Assembly: GCF_003478445.1 (NCBI RefSeq) | Contig: NZ_QUET01000021.1 | Coordinates: forward strand, 14,225 to 78,224 | Reading direction: 5' to 3' | Length of the DNA stretch: 64,000 nt | Source: Roseburia sp. AM59-24XD | GTDB lineage: Bacteria; Bacillota; Clostridia; Lachnospirales; Lachnospiraceae | Shown: positions 36,014-46,850 of the stretch, piece after piece | Position numbering within the stretch: the first letter of the stretch is position 1 | How the letters are laid out: each line of letters opens with the position of its first letter | Translations under genes and position numbers: made by a program | The notes under the pieces: model-generated | Told to the model about the DNA's origin: nothing | The model's input: the letters and a program-made list of their open reading frames with translations, nothing else | The model's database searches: none

Positions 36014-38584
36014 ATGAAACTAAAGGAAGTACAATGTGATCAGTTTGCCGGGCTGAACAGGAACGATCCGGCTTCCACGATCAAATTTGGTGATGGTCTG
36101 AATCTGATCGTGGGTGACAATGAGCAGGGCAAAAGCACGATGGTCGATCTGATCTATTATCTTTTGTTCAAGGATGTGAAACTGGATACCAGAAGTGACA
36201 AGGAATTTATTGCCAGATATTTTCCGCAGAAAACAACGGGACGTGCGGGAGATGTGATTGATGGTGCTCTGGTCTTTGAGGACGAAGAGGGCGAATGCTG
36301 CATCCGGAAGGAATGGGAGAAAAAGGGAGGAATCTGCCGTCTGACTTTGCCGGATGGAACGCTCATCAGGGATCCGGATGCGTTAAAACAATATCTTCGG
36401 GATACGCTTCCCTATCAGGAAGGAATTTACGGGGAAATTGTTTTCGCTTCCCAGAAGAGACAGTTAAATTGCGTGAAGAGCATTATGGAAGGCTTAAACC
36501 GCGACAAGGCGACAAAGGATAAGCTGCAGCAGACGAGGGAAACGTTGCTTTCGGTATTAAACCGTGCTGCCTTGGAGACCGGTGGCGTTGCATTGGATGA
36601 ACTGGAAAAGCAGATTGAACAGAGACTTACACAATATAATGCCCATTGGAATGACCGGATGGAGCTGCCGGAGGGTGGCGTGAAAAGAGGTATCCATAAC
36701 AAATGGAAGAAAGAAGTCGGACTCATCCTGCAGGCGTATTATGAGATGGAGGAGGTTCGCGGAAAGCTGCGGAAGGCAGAGGCGGACGAGGAAACCTGCG
36801 AGGAGATCACCGACCGGATCCGTAGCCTGGAGAAGGAAAAGGAGCTGCGGACAGCGGAGAAGGAGGAATTTTCCGGTGTTCGCACAGCACTTAAGACGCG
36901 CCGTATTTTATTAGAGAAGCTGACGGATCAGACGGAGCGTATCCGGGAAATGGAGAAGGTTTTACAGGAATGGCCCAAGCTTTCCAGACAGATCGCACAG
37001 GCACAAGCCTTGAAGGAACAGAGAAATCAGGTTACACTCCTGCGGCAGTATGAGCAGGCGGACCGGATCCGTATCAACCGGGAGGCTGCAGCAGACAGGC
37101 TGCAGCAGATGATGCCGGTAACGCAGGAAGACATTGATACATACCGGAAGGCACAACGTCGAAAAGCCGGTCTGGAAGGGGAAATGTCCGGTCTTAGTCT
37201 TGTTGCAAGGATTCAGATGGAGAAAGATATGCCGGTGCATGTTTCGCAGCTTGCTTCCGGAGAGGAACTGGCGGCGGATGGTAATGAATTTCAGATCAAT
37301 GCTGCCGTGGAGATTGATATCCCGGATGTCATGAAAATGCAGCTCCTTCCACAGGATGTGGATGTCGATGTCCTTCGGGAAGAGATCAAAGCGTGTGATG
37401 TGGTTATGAATCACATCATGGATCAGTATAAGACGGATTCCTGCGATAAGCTGGAGGAGATGAAAACATCATATCAGCAGTGTCAGTTCGAAATGGAACG
37501 ATTGGATGCACAGTGGAATCAGATCCTTGACGGTGCCGACTGGGAAAACCTGAAAGCAGCCGGAGAAGCAGCACGGCAAAAGTACAGCTTGGAAACGACC
37601 GGAGAAATGCGGCAGAGTGAGCACAGCTTGGAGACAGCCGGCGAGGAGACGGCACATGAATACAGTCCGGAGACAGCGGCGTATACAGTCAGCCCGGAAA
37701 CAGAGGAACAACTTCCGAACCGCTCTCTTGATCCGGACGAGATTGACGACAGGATTCGCGCTCTGTGCGGCGCAGGCGTTTCGCCGGAGGAATATCTTGG
37801 CGGAAGAAAGGCAAAGCAAAGTGCCTGTGAAGACAAATATCATTCTATTGAGGAATTAAAGAAACAAAAAGAAACGCTGGAACAGGAGCTCGGACAGACA
37901 CAGAAAGAAGCAGACGAAGCGAATCAGATTCCGGATAAATATAAGAGGATCCCTGATCCGGATCGCTACCTGACAGAGCTGAATGAAGAGGTGAAAGAAC
38001 TCGAGGAGGATATCCGCCGGAGTAATGCCCGGAAGAACGAACTCAGCCGGAGTATGGATGAGGTGGCAGCGGAGGAATACGCGGAGTTGTTAGAAGAGAA
38101 GGTACAGAACTATGAAAAGACAAGAAAAGCATACCGGCACTGGAAGCACATTTCTGAGGTTTTTCAGGAACTGAAGGAGCAGAGCAGTGACAATCCGGTG
38201 CAGGATATTGAGGATCACTTCCGTAAGTATCTGGCAGAAATATCACAGGATGCCCTGGATGCCTCCATGGACGAGAGGATGGAGGTTGATCTGGCAAGCG
38301 GAACACGCCGTCTGACATATGATACACTTTCAGATGGAACAAAGGATACGATCGCGCTGGCATTCCGGCTGGCGATGTTAGAGCATCTGTTCCCGGAGGG
38401 CAACGGTCTGGCGGTGTTTGACGATCCGTTTACGGACATGGATCCGGGGCGTGTACGACAGGCGTGCAGGCTGGTGCAGAAGTTTGCCGAAAGGAATCAG
38501 GTCATCTTCACAACCTGTGATAATAAATACGAAGAAATCTTTGGAAACGGCCCAGTGAATGTGGTTCATATCGGTGCGGACTAA
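36014..38584 (+). CDS. SbcC/YhaN-like SMC-type ATPase
   Basis: An 856-residue ATPase with Walker A GDNEQGKST near residues 36-44 (preceded by KLKEVQCDQFAGL), long coiled coils through about 200-330 and 600-720, and a C-terminal TLSDGTKDTIALAFRLAM signature with Walker B GLAVFDDPFTDMD. It starts 23 bp after the phosphoesterase, with AAGGAGG, and a terminator follows at 38592. The low-complexity stretch near residues 530-570 (SLETTGEMRQSEHSLETAGEE) has imperfect SLETAGE-type repeats. The two proteins probably form a DNA-end processing complex. Confidence 0.88.
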   Translation: MKLKEVQCDQFAGLNRNDPASTIKFGDGLNLIVGDNEQGKSTMVDLIYYLLFKDVKLDTRSDKEFIARYFPQKTTGRAGDVIDGALVFEDEEGECCIRKEWEKKGGICRLTLPDGTLIRDPDALKQYLRDTLPYQEGIYGEIVFASQKRQLNCVKSIMEGLNRDKATKDKLQQTRETLLSVLNRAALETGGVALDELEKQIEQRLTQYNAHWNDRMELPEGGVKRGIHNKWKKEVGLILQAYYEMEEVRGKLRKAEADEETCEEITDRIRSLEKEKELRTAEKEEFSGVRTALKTRRILLEKLTDQTERIREMEKVLQEWPKLSRQIAQAQALKEQRNQVTLLRQYEQADRIRINREAAADRLQQMMPVTQEDIDTYRKAQRRKAGLEGEMSGLSLVARIQMEKDMPVHVSQLASGEELAADGNEFQINAAVEIDIPDVMKMQLLPQDVDVDVLREEIKACDVVMNHIMDQYKTDSCDKLEEMKTSYQQCQFEMERLDAQWNQILDGADWENLKAAGEAARQKYSLETTGEMRQSEHSLETAGEETAHEYSPETAAYTVSPETEEQLPNRSLDPDEIDDRIRALCGAGVSPEEYLGGRKAKQSACEDKYHSIEELKKQKETLEQELGQTQKEADEANQIPDKYKRIPDPDRYLTELNEEVKELEEDIRRSNARKNELSRSMDEVAAEEYAELLEEKVQNYEKTRKAYRHWKHISEVFQELKEQSSDNPVQDIEDHFRKYLAEISQDALDASMDERMEVDLASGTRRLTYDTLSDGTKDTIALAFRLAMLEHLFPEGNGLAVFDDPFTDMDPGRVRQACRLVQKFAERNQVIFTTCDNKYEEIFGNGPVNVVHIGAD

Positions 38585-38591
38585 ATCATTT

Positions 38592-38620
38592 AAGAATCCC
38601 CAAAACAGGGGATTCTTTTG
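38592..38620 (+). terminator. terminator after the SbcC-like gene
   Basis: A perfect 10-bp stem (38592-38601 with 38608-38617), loop AAAACA, and a T run. Confidence 0.88.
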
Positions 38621-38643
38621 CTTTAATAAATGTAAAAGCTTGA

Positions 38644-38672
38644 TTGACGCGATTATATAAATTTGTTATCAT
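38644..38672 (+). promoter_or_regulatory. promoter of the large LRR protein gene
   Basis: TTGACG (38644-38649) and TATCAT (38667-38672) are 17 bp apart, about 50 bp before the start codon. Confidence 0.6.
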
Positions 38673-38722
38673 AAAGATGGTAATTCAGGATGGATCGTCC
38701 GAACGGACAGAAGGGAGATTAC

Positions 38723-41700
38723 ATGAAAAAGAATTTTGGGAAACAAATGAAAAGACGCTGTCTGAGCCTTGCTCTGGTATCAGCACTTGTCATCTGTACA
38801 CCGGCGGCAGATACGCTTGGTTCCAGTGGAATTCTTCCACAGATCGTACAGAAAGCAAAGGCTGCATCCGGTCAGATCAATGACAATCAGAAGTTAAACA
38901 GTGACATTATTGCAGATGCAGCATTGTTAGCATATCTGAGAGACAAGACAGGCAAGGGTGACGCAGCAACTGTAAAGGATCTGCGAAGCGCAAATCTAAG
39001 GAACATCACAGTCCCGGCGGAGGTACATGACCTGACAGGACTCGGATATGCTCTGAGTATGACGACACTGGACCTGAGCCTGTGTAAAGCAGTTGAGATC
39101 AACGAGGATGAGTTTAACGGATGTACGGCATTGACACAGGTAAAGCTTCCGGCGTCAGTGACAAGGATTGACAAGAACGCCTTCAACGGTTGTACATCCC
39201 TTGAGACAATTGATCTGTCTCAGGTCGATTATTTTGGAGATTCCGCATTCGGTGGCTGCTCCAAGCTTACCAACGAGTCTGTTGGAAGCATGAAGTCTAC
39301 CGTAAAGGAAATGGGAACAGCAGTGTTCAGTGGATGTAAGGTGATCACAGAGGCGAAGGTTCCGATTATCACCGGCGAGAATGCACATATGGTGCCGGCA
39401 CAGATGTTCAATAACTGTGAGATGTTAGAGAATGTTATTTTCTGTGACGACAAGATCACAGGTATTCTCGATCAGGCATTTGCGGCGACAGGAGCATTGA
39501 CCTTCGGCACGGACAAGAGTAATAAGCTTCCGTCAACCATCGAGTCGGTTGGCCAGGGTGCGTTTTCAGCCAGCAAGATCACATCGATCGACCTGAAGCA
39601 GACGAAGATGACCTGGATCAGCAAGAATACATTTATGAACAGCCAGCTGGCGGAGGTAACGCTTCCGGATAAGCTGACAGATATCCGTGAGGAGGCATTT
39701 GAGAGCTCCCGTATCGAGGAGATCGTTATGCCGAACACGGTGGAGAAGATCGGAGAGGCTTCCTTCCGTTATGCAGGTAATCTGCTTCGTGTAAAGCTTT
39801 CTGTAAATATTACAGAGATTCCGCGCTATGCATTCCAGATGGCAGGCTCCCAGCAGTTTACCGGAGACATCGATAACATCACCAACTGGGATGACCTGAT
39901 CGACGGCATTGAAGGCATGAAAGTAACCTACAATGGCAATGCATCCGACAGCAAACTGGAGAAGATCGGTGTCAGTGCCTTTAATGCCAGCACGATCTGC
40001 AACGAGGACTTTTTAAAGGATCTGACAAAACTTGATTCGATTGGAGAATTTGCGTTCTCTTATACGGATTTCAAGAAGCTGACGATCCCGGCAAGCGTTA
40101 CAACGCTTGGAGAATCCTCTTTTGCGGGAATGTATGAGATGAAGTCGGTTGTCTTTGCGAAGGGAAGTAAAGTTACGGAGTTCCCGAAGGAGCTGTTCGG
40201 AAGCAGCAAGACAGCAACCGACAAGAAGACATACGCGGATCTGGTACTGGAATCCGTACAGCTTCCGGATGGTCTTGAAAGTATTGGTGAAGACTGCTTC
40301 GGTAATTGCTGGTCTTTGGAGACGATCGGTTATTCCGGTAAAATGATCGAAGGTGAGCTTCATTTCCCGGAGACGCTCAAAACCATCGAAAAGAAAGCAT
40401 TTGAGAACTCCGGATTTTATGAAATTACGAAATACGATGAGGACGGCGTTGGGTACGCAGCAAAATATTGTGTCCCTGTTTACCCGGGCGGTTATCGTGC
40501 CGTATATATTCCGGATTCCGTCACAACGATCGGTGATGGTGCATTCCAGAACTGTCGTATGATGGAAGAGATCTATTTCGGCGACGGTCTGACAGAGCTG
40601 CCGGCAGATGTATGTGCCGGCGCAGGCTCTTATCCATATAAGGAGAATACGACCAGCAAGGTAAGTGAAAAAGATTGCCTTGTGACACCGACACCGGTTC
40701 CATCCGGAGAGAACGGAGAACTCGGAAAGACAACATACAACCCGATCACCTTCGTCGGTCTTAAAACCGTAAAGCTTCCGAAGAATGTCAAGACAATTGG
40801 CAACAATGCATTTAAAGAGTGTTATGCATTAGAGGGCTTCTATGATCCCGATGCCAATGCAGTGACCGGCGACTTTACCGGTGCACTGGAAGAGATCGGT
40901 AACAACGCATTTTTGTCCTGCAAGAGTCTGGAAGATGTTATTTTACCATCCTCTCTTGTAAAGATCGGTGATTACGCATTCGCACAGACCTCACAGGATG
41001 TCAGCAGCAGTGTTACTTCGTTAAGTACAAGAAGAAGCGTATCGTTCTACACGCAGTATACGGGACTTGGCAATGTCGATTTCCGGTTTGCGGAGAATCT
41101 GGAATCCATCGGAAGGGGAGCATTCCAGCGTTCCAATATTTCACAGATTGATTTCCGTTCTGAGAAGCTTGAGGAGATTCCGGCAAGCGTCTGCGAGGAC
41201 TGTTACAATCTGGAGCGCATTTCCATTCCGGATACGGTTAAGAAGATCAGTCAGAATGCATTCCGCAATACATATAAGTTAGACAGCGTGACCGTGCCGC
41301 TCTCTTCTGAGTGGTCTGATCAGCTCTTCTCCGGTGTGGCAGGTTATGCGAAGCAGAAGGTAACTGTGATTGCCAATCCGGTTACCAAGGAGAAGAATAT
41401 TTACCATCAGCAGGAGAACGCCGTTGATTTTAACTGCGTTAAGAATTTCCGTGACATGTCGATCACGGTAACCGATGAGCTGAAGGACAAAAACGATGAG
41501 ACAGGTGACCTGTTAAATAACGATTCCAACGAGTTTGTTACCGTAAGAAAGGAAGACGACAGCTCCGGAAGATATCAGGCGATCAGCATGTACGGAAAGA
41601 AGCAGGGTGACGCGAAAGTGCGTGTCTCCGGTACAATTCGCCTCGAGGGAGATATCCACAGCGAGAACAACACCACAGCGCTCAATGATGCACGTCTGGT

Positions 41701-43365
41701 GCTGCAGGTTTCACAGCTTTACAATATCCATGTGGCACAGAATCCGATCAGTGTGCTGACACTCTCCGCAGAGCGTCTTGCACAGGAAGCTAAGGAGAAT
41801 GTGATCTATCTGGAGTACGGTTCTAAGAATGCGGTTGACTTAAAGGCATCCTACATGGGTGAGGACAGCAGCGAGGAGACAACGGACAGCGTAACCTGGA
41901 TCGTTGACAATGCATCTGTTGCTACGATTGACGGAACACCGATTCCGGCGCAGACAACCACACCTGAGGGGGAGAAGATGGGAATGTCTACCATTAAGCT
42001 TCTTCACAGGCACTTGGCGATACAAAGGTAGTTGCAAAGAGCAGCTCCGAGAAGTCGGCAGAGTGTAAGATCCGTGTCCGGCTTGCTCTGGATCGTATCT
42101 CTTTATCCAGAAGAAATGTCGGCATTGATGTCAACAAAGAATTTACACTTTCTGTTGATGAGAATAATTACAGCAAAGATAATGCAAAGCTGCTCGAACA
42201 AAATCCGGGCTGTCAGGATGTATATCGTTTCTCCTCAAGCAATGAGGATGTTGTAACAATTGATCCGATCACAGGTAAAGCAAAATCTGTGGCAGAAGGA
42301 GAAGCAACGATCAAGGCAGTCAGTCTTGTCAGCGGCAGAAGCGACAGCTGTACCGTGAAGGTGCAGGGGGGATATGTCTCACCGGCAGAGTCCGTGAAGC
42401 TTTCAGAAAAGGAACTGACTATTAATGTCGGAGAACAGGCAAGCCTGACCGCAACCGTATTGCCGGAGGATGCCGTTCAGAGCGTGGAGTGGTCAAGCAG
42501 CGATGACAAGATCGCAACCGTAGCCGGCGGAGTTGTAACCGGTAAACAGGACGGTACAGTGACAATCAAGGCAAAGGCAGAAAATGGTGTTTCTGCAACC
42601 TGTAAAGTTAAGGTAAAGGTTCCTGTTGCATCCGTGACACTGAATAAGACAGAGCTTTTCCTTGAGGTTGGAGGTTCTGAGTCCTTAAAGGCTGAGGTGC
42701 TTCCGAAGGAAGCAACCGACAAGAAGATCACCTGGACGACCAGCGATGAAAATATTGCAACGGTAAGCAGCTCCGGTAACGTCAAAGGTGTTAAAGTGGG
42801 AAGTGCAACGATTACAGCAACGGCGGACGGTAAGAGTGTGACATGCACTGTTAAGGTTGGTGCGGTCGCTGAATCGGTTGTGATTTCTGCACCACAGAAA
42901 AAGGTTGCCGTAGGTGGAACGGTGACACTGACAGCGAGCGTGACTCCGTCCGATGCAAATCAGGCGATCGAATGGAAGTCCAGTGATGAGAAGATTGCTA
43001 CCGTTGTTAATGGCGTTGTAACCGGTGTAAAGATCGGTGTCTGCAACATTACGGCAAAGGCATCCGGAAGCTCCAAAGAAGCAGTCTGCAAGGTTATCGT
43101 AACGGCACCGAAGGTGAAGCTTACGAAGGTAAAGAACGTCAAGAAGAAATCCATCCAGATCAAGTGGAAGAAGATTGCTGATGTGGCAGGCTATCAGGTT
43201 TCCTATGGCAAAAAGAAAAAGCTGACCACCGCCAACAGCATCAAGATTAAGAAACTAAAGAAAAAGAAGAAGTATGCGGTAAAAGTAAGAGCTTACACCG
43301 TTGTCGATGGAAAGAATGTATACGGCAAATGGAGTAAGGTAAAGAAGGTAAAAATTAAAAAATAA
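38723..43365 (+). CDS. large secreted leucine-rich-repeat (BspA-type) and Big2-domain protein, one-base frameshift
   Basis: A predicted surface or secreted protein of about 1,547 residues. It has an N-terminal signal peptide (KKNFGKQMKRRCLSLALVSAL, ending near AKAAS), about 25 BspA-like LRR_5 units (e.g. CTSLETIDLSQV, LPDKLTDIREEAFESS), a linker domain, three Big2 bacterial Ig-like domains (VASVTLNKTELFLEVGGSES...) and a C-terminal fibronectin III-like domain ending in Lys-rich sequence. ATG 38723 follows AAGGGAG. The frame breaks at about 41998 where one G seems missing (AAG GCT expected); the continuing frame reads SSQALGDTKVVAKSSS to the stop at 43365. Such proteins commonly mediate binding to host or other cells. 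Confidence 0.88.
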
Positions 43366-43504
43366 TGGGAAATAAATTGAAATTTCTACCAATTTAGGGT
43401 TGCAATTTGTCTCAGTTTGGGTATACTAATAATTAGTAATGCGACCTAGTGATATATTAGATATCATGCATTACGATTCCCCCCTCTGAGAATAAAATGT
43501 CAGT

Positions 43505-43545
43505 AAAGAGCTGTTTTCTGTGAATGCAGAAAACAGCTCTTTTAC
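43505..43545 (+). terminator. terminator of the LRR protein gene
   Basis: A perfect 16-bp stem (43505-43520 with 43527-43542), loop TGAATG, and TTTT. Confidence 0.88.
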
Positions 43546-43680
43546 CGTTATCCGGGAAATGCTCCTCCGTTCCATGAAAAATTGCCATCAAGGGGGATTT
43601 ACAGAATGATCCGGTAAAATACTGCTTGACGAATGCGTATAGTGCGTGTATGATAGATAAGGTTAGTTAAATAAGTAGAA

Positions 43681-43776
43681 CTCTTATTAAGAGTGGTGGA
43701 GAGTGAGGCTCTGTGAAACCACGGCAACCCCATATGTGGAAGGTGCCAATCTGAGCGAGCAATCGAACAATAAGAG
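43681..43776 (+). ncRNA. SAM-I (S-box) riboswitch aptamer upstream of metK
   Basis: Helix P1 is formed by CTCTTATT (43681-43688) and AATAAGAG (43769-43776). Between them lie the conserved GTGAAACCACGGCAACC core, AAGGTGCCAA, and the CGAACAA end, all characteristic of the S-box aptamer that binds S-adenosylmethionine. With a terminator downstream it would shut off metK when SAM is plentiful. Confidence 0.93.
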
Positions 43777-43793
43777 GAGTTGAGTGAATCAAG

Positions 43794-43817
43794 TCCATCT
43801 TTTTGATGGATTTTTTT
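43794..43817 (+). terminator. SAM-riboswitch expression platform terminator
   Basis: TCCATC (43794-43799) pairs with GATGGA (43805-43810) and is followed by a run of seven T residues. It is 18 bp after the aptamer and 60 bp before metK. Confidence 0.8.
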
Positions 43818-43878
43818 ACTTTATAAAACTTTGTTATTACAGTAGTCAGGAAACATTGATAAGTTTAGGAGGTACAAG

Positions 43879-45066
43879 ATGGAGAAACGTTTATTTACGT
43901 CTGAATCAGTAACCGAGGGACATCCGGATAAAATATGTGACAATATTTCTGACGGAATTTTAGATGCGCTGATGGAGCAGGATCCAATGAGCCGTGTGGC
44001 TTGTGAGACCGCTATCACAACAGATTATGTGCTGATCATGGGAGAGATCACCACGAAGGCAAAGGTTGATTACGAGAAGATTGCCAGAGAGACGATCCGT
44101 GAGATCGGTTATGATGCTGATGAGAAGGGCTTTAACTGTGATACTTGCCGCGTGAAGGTGCTGCTCGATTCACAGTCGCCGGATATCGCAATGGGTGTCG
44201 ACAAGGCACTTGAGGCAAGAGAAAACGATATGTCCGATGAGCAGCTCGAGGCGATCGGTGCGGGAGATCAGGGAATGATGTTCGGTTACGCAACCGATGA
44301 GACCCCGGAGCTGATGCCATATGCGATTTCACTTGCACACAAGCTGACCAAGCAGCTTACCGGCGTGCGCAAGGACGGCACACTGCCTTATCTTCGTGCA
44401 GACGGCAAGAGTCAGGTGACCATAGAATATGATGAGAACGACAAGCCGGTTCATGTCAATGCGGTTGTCATTTCCACACAGCATGCAGAGGAGATTTCTC
44501 AGGAGCAGATTCATGAGGACATCAAGAAATATGTGATCGACCCGATTGTTCCGGCAGAGCTGATCGATGAGACAACCAAGGTTTTTATCAATCCGACCGG
44601 ACGTTTCGTTATCGGTGGACCAAACGGAGACAGCGGACTCACCGGACGTAAGATTATCGTAGACACCTACGGTGGATATGCGCGTCACGGCGGCGGAGCA
44701 TTTTCCGGTAAGGATTGTACAAAGGTAGACCGTTCTGCAGCCTACGCCGCAAGATATGTTGCCAAGAATATCGTGGCAGCGGGACTTGCAAAGCGCTGTG
44801 AGATCCAGCTTTCCTATGCGATTGGTGTCGCACAGCCGACATCTGTTATGGTAGACACCTTTGGAACCGGTAAATTAGACGATCAGAAGCTGGTTGAGAT
44901 CATCCGCGAAAAATTCGATCTTCGTCCGGCTGGTATCATTAAAATGCTGGATCTGCGCCGTCCGATCTATAAGCAGACCGCTGCTTACGGACACTTCGGA
45001 AGAAACGAACTCAACCTCCCATGGGAGCAGACAGACAAAGCAGAGGAACTTCGCAGCTATCTGTAA
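43879..45066 (+). CDS. metK: S-adenosylmethionine synthetase
   Basis: Makes S-adenosylmethionine from methionine and ATP. The hexapeptide GAGDQG with [25 protein letters not shown] and [18 protein letters not shown] are intact. AGGAGG precedes ATG 43879. The protein has 395 residues, the standard length. The gene is controlled by the SAM-I riboswitch described upstream, giving feedback by its own product. Confidence 0.98.
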   Translation: MEKRLFTSESVTEGHPDKICDNISDGILDALMEQDPMSRVACETAITTDYVLIMGEITTKAKVDYEKIARETIREIGYDADEKGFNCDTCRVKVLLDSQSPDIAMGVDKALEARENDMSDEQLEAIGAGDQGMMFGYATDETPELMPYAISLAHKLTKQLTGVRKDGTLPYLRADGKSQVTIEYDENDKPVHVNAVVISTQHAEEISQEQIHEDIKKYVIDPIVPAELIDETTKVFINPTGRFVIGGPNGDSGLTGRKIIVDTYGGYARHGGGAFSGKDCTKVDRSAAYAARYVAKNIVAAGLAKRCEIQLSYAIGVAQPTSVMVDTFGTGKLDDQKLVEIIREKFDLRPAGIIKMLDLRRPIYKQTAAYGHFGRNELNLPWEQTDKAEELRSYL

Positions 45067-45071
45067 TCTGC

Positions 45072-45100
45072 TTGACATATTGTCTCAAAAAGTATAAAAT
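45072..45100 (+). promoter_or_regulatory. sigma-A promoter of rny
   Basis: TTGACA (45072-45077) and TAAAAT (45095-45100) are 17 bp apart just after metK. Confidence 0.7.
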
Positions 45101-45160
45101 TAAATCGTTGTATTGTGCTTAAAATATACAACGAAATCATATAAGGAGGTGTCCTTTTCG

Positions 45161-46726
45161 ATGTCACCGGTAGCATATATTATTATTGCTATTGTTGTTC
45201 TATTGGTTGGGATTATCGTTACCGCGCTTGTCACAAAAAAGGTGGCTGTAGACAGTTACATTAAGTCAGAGGAGCAGCAGCTTGGTTCTGCACAGGACAG
45301 AGCGAAGCAGATTGTTGATGAAGCTCTGAAGAATGCAGAGACTACAAAGCGCGAAGCATTGCTTGAGGCGAAGGAGGAAGCGATCAAGACAAAGAATGAA
45401 ATTGAGCGCGAATCCAAGGAACGCCGTGCAGAACTTCAGCGATATGAAGAACGAGTATTGTCGAAAGAGGAATCTCTGGATAAAAAATCAGGACAGCTGG
45501 AAAGAAAAGAGGCAGCCCTTAACAAAAAGGATGCAAGTCTTGATGCCCTCAAGGAAGAGTTAGAGCATGCAAAGGAAGAGAATCTGCATAAGCTTGAGGA
45601 AATTTCCGGCTTAACTTCTGAACAAGCGAAAGAATATCTTTTAAAATCTGTTGAAGAAGAAGTAAAACATGAAACAGCAGTTCTTGTAAAAGAACTGGAT
45701 CGTAAGGCGAAGGAAGAAGCGGACAAGAGAGCAAAGGATTATGTAGTCAATGCTATTCAGCGGTGTGCGGCTGATCATGCAGCAGAGACCACGATATCAG
45801 TTGTCCAGTTGCCGAACGATGAAATGAAGGGACGGATCATCGGACGTGAGGGACGTAATATCCGTACTCTTGAGCAGCTTACAGGTGTTGATCTGATCAT
45901 TGATGACACACCGGAGGCAGTTATCATATCTGCATTCGACGGAGTAAGACGTGAGGTAGCACGTGTTGCTTTGGAGAAGCTTATAGTAGATGGTCGAATT
46001 CATCCTGCACGGATTGAGGAAACAGTCATTAAGGCTCAGAAGGAAGTTGAGTCAATGATCCGCGAGGAAGGTGAGGCTGCGACACTTGAGGTGGGTGTTC
46101 ACGGCATTGATCCGGAGTTGATCCGTTTATTAGGACGAATGAAGTTCAGAACCAGTTATGGACAGAATGCGTTAAAGCATTCGATCGAGGTGGCGCATTT
46201 ATCCGGTCTGCTTGCGGCAGAGCTTGGTGAGAATGTCCGTATTGCAAAGAGAGCTGGTTTGTTACATGATATAGGTAAGGCAGTTGATCAGGAGATTGAG
46301 GGAACGCATATCCAGATCGGTGCAGACCTGTGTCGCAAGTATAAAGAATCAAAGGTTGTTATCAATGCCGTGGAAGCACACCATGGTGATGTAGAGCCGG
46401 AGTCAATTATCGCATGCATCGTTCAGGCTGCAGATGCTATTTCTGCGGGCAGACCGGGAGCACGCCGTGAGACTTTGGAGACCTACACAAACAGATTAAA
46501 ACAGTTAGAGGATATTTCGAATAGCTATGAAGGCGTAGAGAAATCATATGCCATTCAGGCTGGACGTGAGGTGCGGGTTATGGTCGTACCGAGTCAGGTA
46601 AGTGACGATGATATGGTACTTATGGCGCGGGATATTTCCAAGCGGATAGAGTCTGAATTAAAGTATCCGGGTCAGATTATGGTTAATGTGATTCGGGAAT
46701 CCAGAGTTACCGATTATGCAAAGTAG
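45161..46726 (+). CDS. rny: ribonuclease Y
   Basis: Membrane-anchored endoribonuclease that starts mRNA decay in Firmicutes. It has an N-terminal transmembrane helix at about 4-25 ([19 protein letters not shown]), a long coiled coil to about residue 190, a KH domain ([26 protein letters not shown]), and an HD domain with HDIGKA and the second His in [11 protein letters not shown] 45161 follows AAGGAGGT; the ORF upstream to 45113 has no start support. At 521 residues it is the usual size. Confidence 0.96.
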   Translation: MSPVAYIIIAIVVLLVGIIVTALVTKKVAVDSYIKSEEQQLGSAQDRAKQIVDEALKNAETTKREALLEAKEEAIKTKNEIERESKERRAELQRYEERVLSKEESLDKKSGQLERKEAALNKKDASLDALKEELEHAKEENLHKLEEISGLTSEQAKEYLLKSVEEEVKHETAVLVKELDRKAKEEADKRAKDYVVNAIQRCAADHAAETTISVVQLPNDEMKGRIIGREGRNIRTLEQLTGVDLIIDDTPEAVIISAFDGVRREVARVALEKLIVDGRIHPARIEETVIKAQKEVESMIREEGEAATLEVGVHGIDPELIRLLGRMKFRTSYGQNALKHSIEVAHLSGLLAAELGENVRIAKRAGLLHDIGKAVDQEIEGTHIQIGADLCRKYKESKVVINAVEAHHGDVEPESIIACIVQAADAISAGRPGARRETLETYTNRLKQLEDISNSYEGVEKSYAIQAGREVRVMVVPSQVSDDDMVLMARDISKRIESELKYPGQIMVNVIRESRVTDYAK

Positions 46727-46752
46727 ACACAACAATATCTAGAATTAGAAAT

Positions 46753-46784
46753 CGTCACGGATTAATTTCCGTGACGTTTTTTTC
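46753..46784 (+). terminator. terminator of rny
   Basis: A perfect 9-bp stem (46753-46761 with 46768-46776) and seven T residues. Confidence 0.9.
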
Positions 46785-46850
46785 GCTGTAAGGGGAGATT
46801 CCGGAGACAGCGGAAACACTTCGCAACAAATCTTAACACGAGGTGAGAAT

